A DNA stretch of 64,000 nucleotides from an uncultured Clostridia bacterium (GTDB lineage: Bacteria > Bacillota > Clostridia > Oscillospirales > Ruminococcaceae). The notes beneath the pieces are model-generated. The model ran no database searches. It was not told the origin of the DNA and saw only the letters and a list, made by a program, of their open reading frames with translations. This document shows, one piece after another, positions 23,690 through 33,903 of the stretch. The DNA lies in assembly GCA_944385905.1 (NCBI GenBank), contig CALWZA010000007.1, forward strand, positions 16,232-80,231, given 5' to 3'. Within the stretch, counting starts at the first letter, position 1, and every line of letters starts with the position of its first letter. Both the position numbers and the translations under genes were made by a program.

Positions 23690-25520
23690 AGTAGACTCCC
23701 CCGCACTCCTTTTTAATTCCGCATCCCGAACAACCTTCTTTGCAGTTTCTTGTAGTAATTGCAAGCCGCGCCTTTTTATTCTCTCTTATTAAAAACTCTT
23801 TGGAAATCATATAGTCAATATGTTCCCACGGCATGATTTCATCAAAGCTTCTCTTTCTGTTAGCGTAAAACTCCGGATTTACTCCGCACCTTTCAAACGC
23901 CTTTTGCCAAAGCTCAAAATTAAAGTGCTCGTCCCAGCTGTCGAGATTGCACCCAAGCCTCCATGCCTCATAAATAACATCGCAGAGCTTTCTGTCGCCT
24001 CTCGCAAGCACCGCCTCAAGAAGGCTTACATTTTGATTATGGTAACTGCACTTGATTTTCCTTGTTGAAATACAGTCCAAAAGGTGCTTTTGCCGCTCCT
24101 TAATCTCCTCCTCTGTTGCCTGGGGTTCAAATTCAAACGGAGTATGCGGCTTCGGAACAAATGTCGCGGTAGATATAGAAATATTTACGGTTTTGCCCTT
24201 TTTGCCTTTGTTGATTTCATAAAACAAATCTACTATCTTTTGTGTTAATACTGCTATGCCCTCAATATCCTCGAGCGTTTCTGTAGGCAGTCCGAGCATA
24301 AAATACAACTTAACGCTGTTATATCCTCCCTCAAACGCGGTTTTGCATGTGCTTAAAATCTCATCCTCGGTTATGTTTTTGTTTATAACATCTCTCAGCC
24401 GTTGTGTGCCTGCCTCTGCGGCGAATGTCAGACCGGTTTTTCTAACCTTCTGAATTTTTTCCAAAAGCTCCTCACTGAAATTATCAATGCGAAGTGACGG
24501 CAGTGCAAGGCTTATCTGCTCTTTATCGGTGTAATCGGCGAGAGTGTTAAGCATTTCGTTGATTTTTGTATGGTCGCTTGTTGACAATGAAGAGAGAGAG
24601 ACCTCTTCATAGCCCGTATTATCACAAAGCGCTTTAGTTTCTTTGGCTATTGTGTCAACGCTTTTCTCCCGAAAAGGTCTGTAAATATATCCTGCCTGAC
24701 AAAAGCGGCATCCTCTGATGCAGCCGCGCAAAACCTCAACAACAGCTCTGTCGTGAACAATATCAGTAAACGGTATTACGAAATTCTCCGGATAGTACAC
24801 GCTGTCGAAATCCTTTATGACTCGTTTTGTTACCTTTTGGGGAGCTCCGTTTTTCGGGGTAATTGCTTTTACGGTTTTATCATCATTATATTCTACGTCA
24901 TAAAACGATGGGACATAAATTCCTCCGATTTTTGACGCGGCAATCAGGAATTCCTCCTTTGAAGCTCCTTTTTTCTTCATTTCATTGTATAAATCCATTA
25001 GCTCAAGATTGACTTCCTCGCCCTCGCCGAGGATAAAAATGTCAATAAAATCGACAAGAGGCTCAGGATTGCAAACACACGGACCTCCTGCCACAACAAT
25101 CGGATACAAGCCGTGCCTGTCCTTCGCTCTGACCGGAAGTCCCGCCAAGTCAAGCATATTTAAAACAGTAGTGTAACAAAGCTCATACTGAAGTGTAAAG
25201 CCGATAAAATCAAAATCCTTAATCGGGTCCATGCTTTCAAGCGCATAAAGCGGTATGCCGTTTTCACGCATGAGCTTCTCAAAATCTTTTTCGGGCGCAA
25301 AAACTCTTTCGCACCAGAAATTTTCCCTTGCGTTTTTAAGTCCGTACAAAATTTTCATTCCGAGATGCGACATTCCGACGTCATACGTATCGGGAAAGCA
25401 AAACGCGAATCTTACGTCTATTTTCGATTTATCCTTAATTACGCTTCCGTACTCTCCGCCGACATATCTTGCAGGCTTTTGGGCTTGGAGTGCGATTTGC
25501 TGAATTTTATCCTTAAGCAT
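23682..25520 (-). CDS. TIGR03960 family B12-binding/radical SAM protein
   Basis: 612 residues. The N-terminal half resembles a cobalamin-binding Rossmann domain (CFPDTYDVGMSHLGMKIL, then GFTLQYELCYTTVLNML and VVAGGPCVCNPEPL). The radical SAM core follows with the cluster motif RGCIRGCRFCQAG (~267-279). A C-terminal region ends with a cysteine-rich segment CKEGCSGCGIKKECGG that may bind a second cluster. Substrate is unknown. It lies downstream of the M50 protease gene (32-base gap) and is coupled to the TIGR03936 gene. Start has AAAGGAAC. Confidence 0.9.
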   Translation of the reverse strand: MLKDKIQQIALQAQKPARYVGGEYGSVIKDKSKIDVRFAFCFPDTYDVGMSHLGMKILYGLKNARENFWCERVFAPEKDFEKLMRENGIPLYALESMDPIKDFDFIGFTLQYELCYTTVLNMLDLAGLPVRAKDRHGLYPIVVAGGPCVCNPEPLVDFIDIFILGEGEEVNLELMDLYNEMKKKGASKEEFLIAASKIGGIYVPSFYDVEYNDDKTVKAITPKNGAPQKVTKRVIKDFDSVYYPENFVIPFTDIVHDRAVVEVLRGCIRGCRFCQAGYIYRPFREKSVDTIAKETKALCDNTGYEEVSLSSLSTSDHTKINEMLNTLADYTDKEQISLALPSLRIDNFSEELLEKIQKVRKTGLTFAAEAGTQRLRDVINKNITEDEILSTCKTAFEGGYNSVKLYFMLGLPTETLEDIEGIAVLTQKIVDLFYEINKGKKGKTVNISISTATFVPKPHTPFEFEPQATEEEIKERQKHLLDCISTRKIKCSYHNQNVSLLEAVLARGDRKLCDVIYEAWRLGCNLDSWDEHFNFELWQKAFERCGVNPEFYANRKRSFDEIMPWEHIDYMISKEFLIRENKKARLAITTRNCKEGCSGCGIKKECGGVYCG

Positions 25521-25552
25521 TTATCAGACCGTTCCTTTATTTTATTTCCCTG

Positions 25553-26164
25553 TTATTTTAACACAGCTTTGCGATTATTGCAACCTCCAAACAGATCGAC
25601 CGCTGAAATAAAAATGACCGCCGCAAGCAGTGACGGACTGGCTTCGCTTTTATAGAAAGCTACGGCGCAAAAAGAAAAAATCAAAAGCGTCGAAGCTGAA
25701 TTTAAAAAAGTCTTTATCCGAAAGGCCGTTGTTGAATTTTTCTCGCAAAAAATTAAATCTACAAGTCTTCCGCCGTCAAAATAATCAACGGGCAAAAGGT
25801 TAAAAACGCCTATGGCTCCGTTTAGTGCGGCGAAAACCAGCATTTTTGTTTCAGTAAATATCAAAGCTGTAATTATACACAGCACTATATTTACAAAGCT
25901 TCCCGCAATAAGAATAATTATAGTTGCAGATTTTTTCACATTAAAATTATCGGCGCAAATTTTTATTCCTCCGCCGTAAAACGCTATTTCCTTAACTCTC
26001 ACCTTGAACAAACCCATCGCAAGCAAGTGTCCGCATTCATGAAGCAAACAGCACAGCAGTGATACGGCGATATAGTTTTTGTCGCGCAAAAGCACTGAAA
26101 TACCTATCAATGCAAAAAAGCTGAAATCAAACCTAAAGTTTGTCTTCATCAGCGTAAAATTCAC
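25553..26164 (-). CDS. Site-2-type membrane metalloprotease (M50, SpoIVFB-like)
   Basis: 203-residue membrane protein. HECGH (~43-47) is the HExxH zinc motif in a transmembrane helix, and LLPVDYFDGGRLVD (~122-135) gives the third zinc ligand. Five or six hydrophobic helices. Such intramembrane proteases cut regulatory or sporulation proteins (SpoIVFB cuts pro-sigma-K). No CBS or PDZ domain is present. The GTG at 26164 follows TGAGGTG. The target is unknown. Confidence 0.88.
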   Translation of the reverse strand: MNFTLMKTNFRFDFSFFALIGISVLLRDKNYIAVSLLCCLLHECGHLLAMGLFKVRVKEIAFYGGGIKICADNFNVKKSATIIILIAGSFVNIVLCIITALIFTETKMLVFAALNGAIGVFNLLPVDYFDGGRLVDLIFCEKNSTTAFRIKTFLNSASTLLIFSFCAVAFYKSEASPSLLAAVIFISAVDLFGGCNNRKAVLK

Positions 26165-26175
26165 AAAATCACCTC

Positions 26176-26204
26176 AGATAAGTGTATTCGTTCACTCATG
26201 TCAA
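26176..26204 (-). promoter_or_regulatory. Possible promoter of the M50-radical SAM operon
   Basis: TTGACA (26199-26204) and TTATCT (26176-26181), 17-base spacer, minus strand, just after the ftsH terminator. The -10 box is poor. Confidence 0.5.
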
Positions 26205-26209
26205 TATAA

Positions 26210-26236
26210 CAAAAAGCCCCGGAAATCCGAGGCTTA
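26210..26236 (-). terminator. Terminator of the rnj-ftsH run
   Basis: AAGCCTCGG and CCGGGGCTT with an ATTT loop, followed on the minus strand by TTTGTT. Confidence 0.8.
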
Positions 26237-26242
26237 AGTTTT

Positions 26243-28180
26243 TTAATTTTCCTGTTTAGGTTCTTCCTGAACCTCTTCATGTGATTCCGCGTCAATATTG
26301 CTTATTTCAGGCTGAGTTTCAGGGGTGTCATTTTTAATTTCGCCTCTCATCAGCTTATAGAAGGTTGCGCCGTCAATCTTCTCATGCTCCATAAGATATT
26401 TCGCAACCGTATGAAGCTGGTCAAGATGCTCTGACAGGATGTCTTCCGCCGACTGGAAAGCGTCCTCAATTATTGCTCTCATTTCGCTGTCAATTTCGGT
26501 GGCAACGTGTTCGGAATAATTCTTATTAGCTGTATAGTCCCTGCCCAAGAACACTTCCCTCTCGTCGTTTCCGTAAACGATAGGTCCGAGCTTTTCGCTG
26601 AAGCCGTAGCGTGTCACCATGCTTCTTGCCGTGCTTGTAGCTCTTTCAAGGTCGTTTGAAGCTCCGGTTGATATATCGTCAAGTATAAGTTTCTCAGCCA
26701 CGCGTCCGCCGAGCAGAACAACAATAGAATCACGCATTTCCCTCTTGCTGACATATGATTTGTCCTTTTCGGGAAGATGCATTGTATATCCTCCTGCCTG
26801 ACCTCTAGGAATAATCGAAACCTGATGTACCTTATCCTGTGACTGACAGTAATAGGTACAAATTGCGTGACCTGCCTCATGATAAGCGGTAAGGCGCTTT
26901 TCATCTTCATTTATTACTTTTGATTTTTTTTCCGGACCGACGATTACCTTTACGGCCGCTTCCTCAAGGTCTTCTTTAGTTATTGCTTTCTTTCCTTTTC
27001 TTGCAGCAAGCAAAGCGCCCTCATTAGTGAGATTTTCAAGATCTGCGCCGGTAAATCCAACCGTTTCCTTGGCTATAGTCTTCAAATCAACGTCGGGTGC
27101 GAGAGGTTTATTTTTTGTATGAACTTTAAGAATTTCCTCTCTTCCCTTAACGTCGGGATAGTTAACGTAAATCTGCCTGTCAAAACGTCCCGGGCGCAAA
27201 AGCGCTGGGTCAAGCACGTCACGGCGGTTTGTAGCCGCCATTACTATTACGTTTTCATTGCCTACAAATCCATCCATCTCAACAAGGAGCTGATTCAGGG
27301 TCTGCTCACGCTCGTCGTTTCCTCCGCCTAAGCCTGCGCCTCTCTGTCTTCCGACGGCGTCAATTTCATCGATGAAAATAATTGCAGGAGCAGCTTTTTT
27401 AGCCTGTTCAAACAAATCTCTTACTCGCGAAGCTCCGACTCCGACAAACATCTCGACAAAATCCGAACCTGAAATCGAGAAAAACGGGGCATTCGCCTCG
27501 CCGGCAACAGCTCTTGCGAGAAGAGTTTTTCCTGTACCCGGAGGTCCCAAAAGAAGCACGCCTTTAGGAACTCTTGCTCCAAGCTCGGAATATTTCTTTG
27601 AGTCTTTTAAAAATCCGACTATCTCTCTTAGCTCTTCCTTTTCTTCATCGGCTCCGGCAACATCTTCGAACGTAACCTTTTTAGCATTGCTCTGAAGGCT
27701 TCGTGTATTAGCCTTTCCGAAGGAGTTAAGCTTGCCTGTGCCGGCTGCGTTTTTCATCATGAAAACTATTATGAATACAGTTACTCCAAAAAATCCTACC
27801 GTCATCAGCAAATTCAGCCAAAAACTGTTGTCCTGAATCTTTTTTAAATTATATTTCAGCGGTGCGTCGGGGTGAGCCTCGTTGTAGGCCTCACGGTAAT
27901 TATAGTTATCGTTAAAAAGCTCCGACATAAACACCGACACATTCGGAATCTCATATGATATCTCCTGCTCTTCGCCCTCAACCTTCATCTGAAGGCTTCC
28001 GGTTCCCAAGTCAAGAGTAAATTCCGAAACCTTTAAATCGTCAAAGTACTGCATTACCTGCGACAAGTCCATACTGTTCTCGGCGCGGCTCATCCTTTGA
28101 AATACATATACCAGCCCTGATATGACCAGTGCAGTGACAAGCAGATATATCAATGCTCCTTTATTATTCTTCTGTTTCAA
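26243..28180 (-). CDS. ftsH: ATP-dependent zinc metalloprotease FtsH
   Basis: 645-residue membrane AAA+ protease degrading membrane and regulatory proteins. Two N-terminal transmembrane helices (~8-28 and ~118-142) flank an extracytoplasmic domain. The AAA module has [30 protein letters not shown] and [11 protein letters not shown], and the protease has HEAGH. The C-terminus is acidic ([11 protein letters not shown]). Starts at a TTG seven or so bases after GAGGT. Last gene of the minus-strand run, 20 bases after hpt; tilS-hpt-ftsH is a classic Firmicute order. Confidence 0.97.
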   Translation of the reverse strand: MKQKNNKGALIYLLVTALVISGLVYVFQRMSRAENSMDLSQVMQYFDDLKVSEFTLDLGTGSLQMKVEGEEQEISYEIPNVSVFMSELFNDNYNYREAYNEAHPDAPLKYNLKKIQDNSFWLNLLMTVGFFGVTVFIIVFMMKNAAGTGKLNSFGKANTRSLQSNAKKVTFEDVAGADEEKEELREIVGFLKDSKKYSELGARVPKGVLLLGPPGTGKTLLARAVAGEANAPFFSISGSDFVEMFVGVGASRVRDLFEQAKKAAPAIIFIDEIDAVGRQRGAGLGGGNDEREQTLNQLLVEMDGFVGNENVIVMAATNRRDVLDPALLRPGRFDRQIYVNYPDVKGREEILKVHTKNKPLAPDVDLKTIAKETVGFTGADLENLTNEGALLAARKGKKAITKEDLEEAAVKVIVGPEKKSKVINEDEKRLTAYHEAGHAICTYYCQSQDKVHQVSIIPRGQAGGYTMHLPEKDKSYVSKREMRDSIVVLLGGRVAEKLILDDISTGASNDLERATSTARSMVTRYGFSEKLGPIVYGNDEREVFLGRDYTANKNYSEHVATEIDSEMRAIIEDAFQSAEDILSEHLDQLHTVAKYLMEHEKIDGATFYKLMRGEIKNDTPETQPEISNIDAESHEEVQEEPKQEN

Positions 28181-28200
28181 AAAAGTCTACCTCACAATTC

Positions 28201-28716
28201 TCAGAGTATAACCTCTCCGACATAGTCAAGATTTCTGTAATTTTCATCATAATCGAGTCCGTACCCGACAACAAACTTGTTTTCTATTGTAAAACAGCTG
28301 TAATCAGCGTCTATCTCAACTACTCTTCCTCCGGGTTTATCCAGAAAAACGGCTATTTTCACACTCTCCGCTCCATCGTTTTTAAAACGCTCCTTAAGCG
28401 CTTTCAATGTTCTGCCCGTATCGAGTATATCTTCAACAATGATAACATGTTTTCCTTTAATGTCAAGCTCATAGTCCATTTTAATATTGACTATTCCGGT
28501 ACTTGAGCTTCCGACATAACTTTTGCAGTGCAAAAAATCAAGATGCAGCGGTATAGTCATTGCACGAACCAAATCAGCCATGAATATAAAAGCTCCCTTT
28601 AACACCCCAACAACTACTACATCTTTGCCCGAGTACTCATCAGAAAGACATTTGCCGAGTTCAGCTACTTTTTTTTCTATCTCATCTTTTGATATCATTA
28701 CTCTAATGTCATTCAT
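28201..28716 (-). CDS. hpt: Hypoxanthine phosphoribosyltransferase
   Basis: 171-residue purine salvage enzyme. VVVGVLKGAFIFMADLVRA near residue 40 and the PRPP motif HVIIVEDILDTGRTLKAL near 92 are typical, with the C-terminal VGYGLDYDENYRNLDYVG family tail. The ATG at 28716 follows AAGGAG at good spacing; the earlier ATG at 28737 lacks a site. Lies between tilS and ftsH. Confidence 0.96.
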   Translation of the reverse strand: MNDIRVMISKDEIEKKVAELGKCLSDEYSGKDVVVVGVLKGAFIFMADLVRAMTIPLHLDFLHCKSYVGSSSTGIVNIKMDYELDIKGKHVIIVEDILDTGRTLKALKERFKNDGAESVKIAVFLDKPGGRVVEIDADYSCFTIENKFVVGYGLDYDENYRNLDYVGEVIL

Positions 28717-28745
28717 AGCAATCTCCTTAACTGTCATGCCTAAAT

Positions 28746-30056
28746 TTATCCTTCAATTTCAACAGTCATTATCCGTTTTGTTTCCTCACAGCACTTTACT
28801 CTGTCCGCACAGCCAAATCCTTCAACCCAAAAAAGTCCGGCGTCATCTTCAAGCATCAAACGAGTACCTCTTTTATCCTTTTCAACAGAAGATCCAAAAA
28901 GCTTTTTTACGCTTGACGTAAAATTTCTGCCGCACAATTTTATCCTGTCGCCGTCTTTTTTGTTGCGAGCAAATACCGTTCCTTTTAGTTTATCACAATC
29001 GACCAAGGAATTTGCAAACTTTTTGTTAATATTGCAAGCGTTTATATTTACATTTTTTATTATAACCTTTCTTCCCGCAAAATCAAACATTTTATTTTCA
29101 ATAACCGGAATTTTTATTTGCAAAACAATATTATTATTCTCGTGATTAAACCTCAATATGCCATTTTCGGAAACTGCGTAGATATGATTTTTTATATTCA
29201 GCTTTCCGCCTTTTCTTATCAATTTAATCAGCCTATTTATTTTTTCATATGACGGCTCAACTCCTTCAGACACCAGAGCTGTTTTAATTACTCTTGCGGC
29301 TGAAGCGTCGCTCAAATCGACCGATGAAAAATCATACCCTCCGGTTATCTTTATCTTTTCAGCCAAACTTCTTTCGGCTTTGTCAAGCACGGCGTTTTCA
29401 GCCCGAAGCGTTTCAAGAGTCTGACAAAAGGTTTTCATCAGGTTTGGGTTTATTCTCATAAGCTCAGGCACAACATTCAGGCGGATTATATTTCGGCTGC
29501 AATCATCCACAAAATTTGTCTTGTCGGTTACATAATCCTGTCCCTCTGCCTTTAAATATTGTTCAATCTCAGCTCGTGAACATTCAATCAAAGGTCTGAT
29601 ATAACAATCTCTGACAGGAGGAATTGAACACAAGCCTTTAAGTCCGGTTCCCCTTATAAGATTAAAAACAGCTGTTTCAAAACAGTCTGACAGGGTATGG
29701 GCGGTTGCTATTTTTCCACCGTCGCGAACTTCCTCAAACGCGTTGTATCTTAATTTTCTTGCGCCCTCCTCAAGGGACAAACCATTTTTTTCACAGTAAT
29801 CGGCGACATTTACGCTTATCACTGTCAGTTCAACGCCGAGCTTTTTACAAAGTTCTCTGCAAAAAACCTCATCTGCGTCGCTGTCAGAGCCCCTCAAGTT
29901 GTGATTTACATGAACCGCCGAGACGTCATATCCTAGTTCTTTTAATGCAAAAAGCAGTGAAACGCTGTCCGCTCCGCCCGAAAGCGCAGCGACAACCTTT
30001 TCACCGCCGGAAAGCATATTAAATTTTTTTATTGTTTGCTTAACTTTTTCTATCAT
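28746..30056 (-). CDS. tilS: tRNA(Ile)-lysidine synthase
   Basis: 436-residue enzyme that converts C34 of the tRNA-Ile CAU anticodon to lysidine. PP-loop AALSGGADSVSLLFAL (~23-38), then HVNHNLRGSDSDADE. The catalytic domain runs to ~210 and a C-terminal tRNA-binding domain ends near RDGDRIKLCGR-like KKDGDRIKLCGR and a later KDKRGTRLMLED. It starts one base after the dnaB stop, with AGGACT inside dnaB as ribosome site, so it is tightly coupled. Confidence 0.95.
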   Translation of the reverse strand: MIEKVKQTIKKFNMLSGGEKVVAALSGGADSVSLLFALKELGYDVSAVHVNHNLRGSDSDADEVFCRELCKKLGVELTVISVNVADYCEKNGLSLEEGARKLRYNAFEEVRDGGKIATAHTLSDCFETAVFNLIRGTGLKGLCSIPPVRDCYIRPLIECSRAEIEQYLKAEGQDYVTDKTNFVDDCSRNIIRLNVVPELMRINPNLMKTFCQTLETLRAENAVLDKAERSLAEKIKITGGYDFSSVDLSDASAARVIKTALVSEGVEPSYEKINRLIKLIRKGGKLNIKNHIYAVSENGILRFNHENNNIVLQIKIPVIENKMFDFAGRKVIIKNVNINACNINKKFANSLVDCDKLKGTVFARNKKDGDRIKLCGRNFTSSVKKLFGSSVEKDKRGTRLMLEDDAGLFWVEGFGCADRVKCCEETKRIMTVEIEG

Positions 30057-30057
30057 A

Positions 30058-31413
30058 CTAAGTCCTGTTTATCTCAAGATTTCGGAACAAGGTATACTCG
30101 CCGAGCCATGCCAACGACACAGTTCCCGTTTCACCATGACGGTTTTTTGCAACTATACACTCAGAAACCGACTGGTCTGCCGATTGCTGATTATAGTATG
30201 CGTCACGATACAAAAACAGTATTATGTCCGCATCCTGCTCAATCGAGCCGGATTCACGAAGGTCTGAGAGCATCGGTCTGTGATCCTGTCTGCTCTCCGG
30301 GCTTCTTGAAAGCTGCGACAGGCATATTACCGGCACATTGAGCTCTTTCGCCATCAGTTTAAGCTGACGGGTTATCTCCGAGACTTCGGTAACACGGTTT
30401 GTGTGCCTGTTAGGGCTCTCCATAAGCTGCAGATAATCTATAACAACAAGGCCTAAATTTCTCATTCGCCTAAGCTTTGCTTTCATTTGCGGTACGGTAA
30501 CTCCGGCAGTGTCGTCGATATATATCTGCATCTGAGACAAAGCGTCTGCCGCCTCCGCAAGCTTCAGCCAATCATCCTGCGTAACCATGCCGCTTCTCAA
30601 TACATTGTTGGACACAAGCGCCTCCGAAGACAGCATCCTTGTCACAAGCTGCTCCTTTCCCATTTCGAGAGAGAACACTGCGACATCTTTTTTTAAATCC
30701 CTGCGGCATACATTTGCGACTATATTAAGGGCAAACGCAGACTTTCCCATTCCGGGTCTTGCCGCAACTATAATCAAATCAGAGTTGTTTAAACCTGTAG
30801 TATAGTTGTCGAGCATTGAAAAACCTGTTCGTGCGCCCTGAAACTGTTCCTTTTCCTCACTTGAAAGCTTCTGTATTCTGTCGTACGCCGTGAATACGAT
30901 ATCGCTGATTTTTGTAAGACCGTCGATTTCCTTTCCCTGTCTTATATCGTATATTTTCTGCTCTGCCAGATCAAGAAGCTGTGAAGCTTCCGTGTCGCCG
31001 CCCGTCGCTGTGTCTATTATTTCCTTAGAGGCGTTTATCAAAGCTCTGATATAATACTTTTCCTCGACAATTTTGCAGTAGCTTTCGATATTAGCAACAG
31101 TCGGCACACTTTCCATAATGCCTTTGAGATATGTTTTTGCCATCGCGGATGTCTCAAAAACTCCGGCTTCGACCGCTTCGTTCATAACTGTGATTATATC
31201 GGCAGTTTTTCCGTTAGAAAACATCCTTAAAATTATTGTAAATATCTCTCTGTGCTGTTCACGGTAAAAGCTTTCCGGTTTAAGATGAATAACGGCGGTC
31301 GGTATAACGTCGGGATTTAAAAGCAAAGCGCCCAAAACTGTCTGCTCAGCCTCAAGGCTGTAAGGCAGTTCGTTTCCGAGAAACTCCGCTCCCGTTAAAT
31401 TGTCCTCAGCCAT
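30058..31413 (-). CDS. dnaB: Replicative DNA helicase
   Basis: 451-residue hexameric helicase. The N-terminal domain begins ELPYSLEAEQTVLGALL. The RecA-like core has AARPGMGKSAFALNI (Walker A, ~210), DVAVFSLEMGKEQLVTRML, LVVIDYLQLM (Walker B) and CLSQLSRSPESR. No intein. The ATG at 31413 with GAAAGGAG upstream is preferred over a GTG six codons earlier. The order rplI-dnaB is common in Firmicutes. Confidence 0.96.
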   Translation of the reverse strand: MAEDNLTGAEFLGNELPYSLEAEQTVLGALLLNPDVIPTAVIHLKPESFYREQHREIFTIILRMFSNGKTADIITVMNEAVEAGVFETSAMAKTYLKGIMESVPTVANIESYCKIVEEKYYIRALINASKEIIDTATGGDTEASQLLDLAEQKIYDIRQGKEIDGLTKISDIVFTAYDRIQKLSSEEKEQFQGARTGFSMLDNYTTGLNNSDLIIVAARPGMGKSAFALNIVANVCRRDLKKDVAVFSLEMGKEQLVTRMLSSEALVSNNVLRSGMVTQDDWLKLAEAADALSQMQIYIDDTAGVTVPQMKAKLRRMRNLGLVVIDYLQLMESPNRHTNRVTEVSEITRQLKLMAKELNVPVICLSQLSRSPESRQDHRPMLSDLRESGSIEQDADIILFLYRDAYYNQQSADQSVSECIVAKNRHGETGTVSLAWLGEYTLFRNLEINRT

Positions 31414-31451
31414 ATCAACCGCTCCTTTCACATTAATTAAAACTCACCGAA

Positions 31452-31898
31452 TTATTCTTCCTCAACACGAACCTTCATTTTGCAGGAAACGCCCTGTGTG
31501 AATTTGATTTCGCACTCATAATCGCCGTAAGCCTTGATGTCAATGTTTGTAGATATTTTCTTCTTGTCAAGCTCTACGTTATACTGCTCTTTAATAGCAT
31601 CAGCGATAGTGGCGTTTGTAACAGCGCCGAACAGTTTTCCGCCCTGACCTGCCTTAGCTTTAATTATTACATCCTTGTTTTCAAGAATTTTAACTGTCTC
31701 CAATGCGTTTTCCTTAGCAACATCAAGCCTATGCTGTTCGGAAGCTTTTTTTCCTGCGATGTCGTTTAAGTTTTTAGCATTAGCCTCAACCGCAAGACCC
31801 TGAGGAAATAAAAAGTTTCTTGCGTAGCCATCTGCAACATTTAAAATAGTTCCCGCTTTTCCTGAGCCTTTTACGTCTTTTAACAATACTACTTTCAT
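31452..31898 (-). CDS. rplI: 50S ribosomal protein L9
   Basis: 148 residues. [18 protein letters not shown] and [20 protein letters not shown] are the N-terminal L9 signature, followed by a long helix and a C-terminal RNA-binding domain. Normal length. AAGGGGAG ribosome site; 13 bases after gdpP. Confidence 0.98.
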   Translation of the reverse strand: MKVVLLKDVKGSGKAGTILNVADGYARNFLFPQGLAVEANAKNLNDIAGKKASEQHRLDVAKENALETVKILENKDVIIKAKAGQGGKLFGAVTNATIADAIKEQYNVELDKKKISTNIDIKAYGDYECEIKFTQGVSCKMKVRVEEE

Positions 31899-31911
31899 AA
31901 TAGCACTCCCC

Positions 31912-33873
31912 TTAACCTTTTATAAGAAAATCTTCTATTGCCTTTTTAACCGCTATCTTTCCTTCCTCAACTGTTGTGTTGTACAGCTGAGCGCCTGCCA
32001 TTGTCTGGTGTCCCCCGCCGCCGATAGCCTCCATAATCAGCTGAACGTTGAAAACTCCCATTGAACGCGCTGAAACATTGACTACTCCATCAACTTTATA
32101 TATAACAAACGAAGCCTTTACCCCTATGATACCTAAAAGTTCGTCAGCTGCCTGAGGAGCAGCAATTCTCAGCTCCTGAGCCTGCGATACCGTGCTGGCG
32201 ATAGCACAGCTGTGAAAAATTTCAGCGCTTTCTATCAAAAGGCTCTTTTCCTGATAGGTCTCAATTGAATTTGAGAACAGTTCCTTTACAGCTACCGTGT
32301 CGGCTCCGAGCTTTCGAAGATATGCGGCAGCCTCAAAGGTTCTGACTCCTGCCCGCATTACAAAGTTTTTAGTATCGAGCATGATTCCCGAAAGCAGCGC
32401 CTCTGCTTCTGTTGACGAAATAGAACAGCTCTCTCCGAAATACTGTATCAACTCCGAAACCATTTCTGATGCGGAAGAAGCGAACGGCTCGTGGAAAAAT
32501 ATTACAGCGTTATCAATGTAGTTGACCATTTTTCTGTGATGATCTATTACAACTACGCTCTTGCAGCTTTTATACAGTTCGGGGCTGTCAAGAAAATCAG
32601 GATTATGCGTATCTACGATAATAAGCAGCGAGTTCTCGGTAAGCATTGAGTTTGCTTCTTCAGGTGTCACCACTATATCGTTAAGATTTCTTGATGCCAC
32701 ATAGTCAAGCAGAGTTTTCGCCAGGGATTTCTCGCTGTTTAGAGCGACATAAGCTTTTTTGCCCATACTTCTCAGCGCTCCGCACAATCCGATAGACGAA
32801 CCTACGCTGTCAAGATCTCCGTATCTGTGACCCATGATAAACACATCGCCGCTTGCGCTCGCTAGTTCTTTAAGGGCGGTTGCAATGATCCTTGTTTTAA
32901 CTTTTGTCTGCTTTTCAATGCCCTTAGATACTCCTCCGAAAAACTCAAAGCCCATATCGGTTTTCAATGCCGCTTGGTCTCCTCCGCGCCCCAAACACAT
33001 ATCTAGCGCCTGTTTGGCAAACTGATAGCTTTCAGACAGGGTTTTCGAACCGTGCCCAACTCCAATGGACAGCGTGACCGACAGGCGGTCGTTGACCATT
33101 ATTTGCCGTGCTTTATCTAGAATGTCAAATCTGCTTTCTATAAGCTTTGCCAGATGACGTTCTTCGATTACAACTATAAATTTATCATTTGAAACTTTAT
33201 TAATTATTCCGTTTGTATTGGCCATAAAATTTTCAAAAAGCTGTTCAAGCTGAACCAGTATATGAGCCTTATTGCTTTCTTTTACATTTGAAAGCATATC
33301 GTCGTAATTATCAATCATGATAATCATTACGGTCTTTGCAGAAAGCCTTGTCTCGTTTTGCAGAAGCACATAATCCGTTACGTCCTCAAAGCTCACCATT
33401 GCAAGGTTAATATTATCGTCGTGCGGCCTTGTGGCAAGCACACGGTAATATTTTTCTGAAAAACATATTATCCTGTTACTGTCACCTATCAGATTCTTTA
33501 CTGATGTGCCTATCAAATCACGTATATGTAGGCCGTACGCCTTATCATTGCCGACAAGACGTTCCTCAAAAAGCCTGTTATACCATATTACAACATCGTG
33601 CTCATCAACTATTACAGCAGGAGACGGATAATGGTACAGCGTTTCCCTTTCGGTAGTAGCTATATCCTTATCCATTTTTGTCACATATTTTTTTAAATTC
33701 CTTCCGTATATAAAAGTCAGAATTATTACGCCCAGAGACGAAGCTGTCAGCACGGCTAAAAGTATCCATGAGAATGCCTTTTCAGAATTAAAGTTATTTA
33801 ATACCGACACAAATCCACACAGTCCCGCTATAAACACAAACGCCTGATATAAGGCGCCGCTGCGCATTTTCAT
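31912..33873 (-). CDS. gdpP: GdpP-type cyclic-di-AMP phosphodiesterase (DHH family)
   Basis: 653 residues: two transmembrane helices (~8-55), a degenerate PAS domain (~80-165), a degenerate GGDEF domain (~175-300), then a DHH/DHHA1 phosphoesterase with [17 protein letters not shown] (~345), [17 protein letters not shown] and [13 protein letters not shown] near the end. GdpP degrades the second messenger c-di-AMP, which controls potassium and osmotic balance. Domain order and length match the family. It is followed by rplI and dnaB, the usual neighbours. Confidence 0.94.
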   Translation of the reverse strand: MKMRSGALYQAFVFIAGLCGFVSVLNNFNSEKAFSWILLAVLTASSLGVIILTFIYGRNLKKYVTKMDKDIATTERETLYHYPSPAVIVDEHDVVIWYNRLFEERLVGNDKAYGLHIRDLIGTSVKNLIGDSNRIICFSEKYYRVLATRPHDDNINLAMVSFEDVTDYVLLQNETRLSAKTVMIIMIDNYDDMLSNVKESNKAHILVQLEQLFENFMANTNGIINKVSNDKFIVVIEERHLAKLIESRFDILDKARQIMVNDRLSVTLSIGVGHGSKTLSESYQFAKQALDMCLGRGGDQAALKTDMGFEFFGGVSKGIEKQTKVKTRIIATALKELASASGDVFIMGHRYGDLDSVGSSIGLCGALRSMGKKAYVALNSEKSLAKTLLDYVASRNLNDIVVTPEEANSMLTENSLLIIVDTHNPDFLDSPELYKSCKSVVVIDHHRKMVNYIDNAVIFFHEPFASSASEMVSELIQYFGESCSISSTEAEALLSGIMLDTKNFVMRAGVRTFEAAAYLRKLGADTVAVKELFSNSIETYQEKSLLIESAEIFHSCAIASTVSQAQELRIAAPQAADELLGIIGVKASFVIYKVDGVVNVSARSMGVFNVQLIMEAIGGGGHQTMAGAQLYNTTVEEGKIAVKKAIEDFLIKG

Positions 33874-33903
33874 TTCTCTGACCGCCTTCCATATTATTTT
33901 CTG

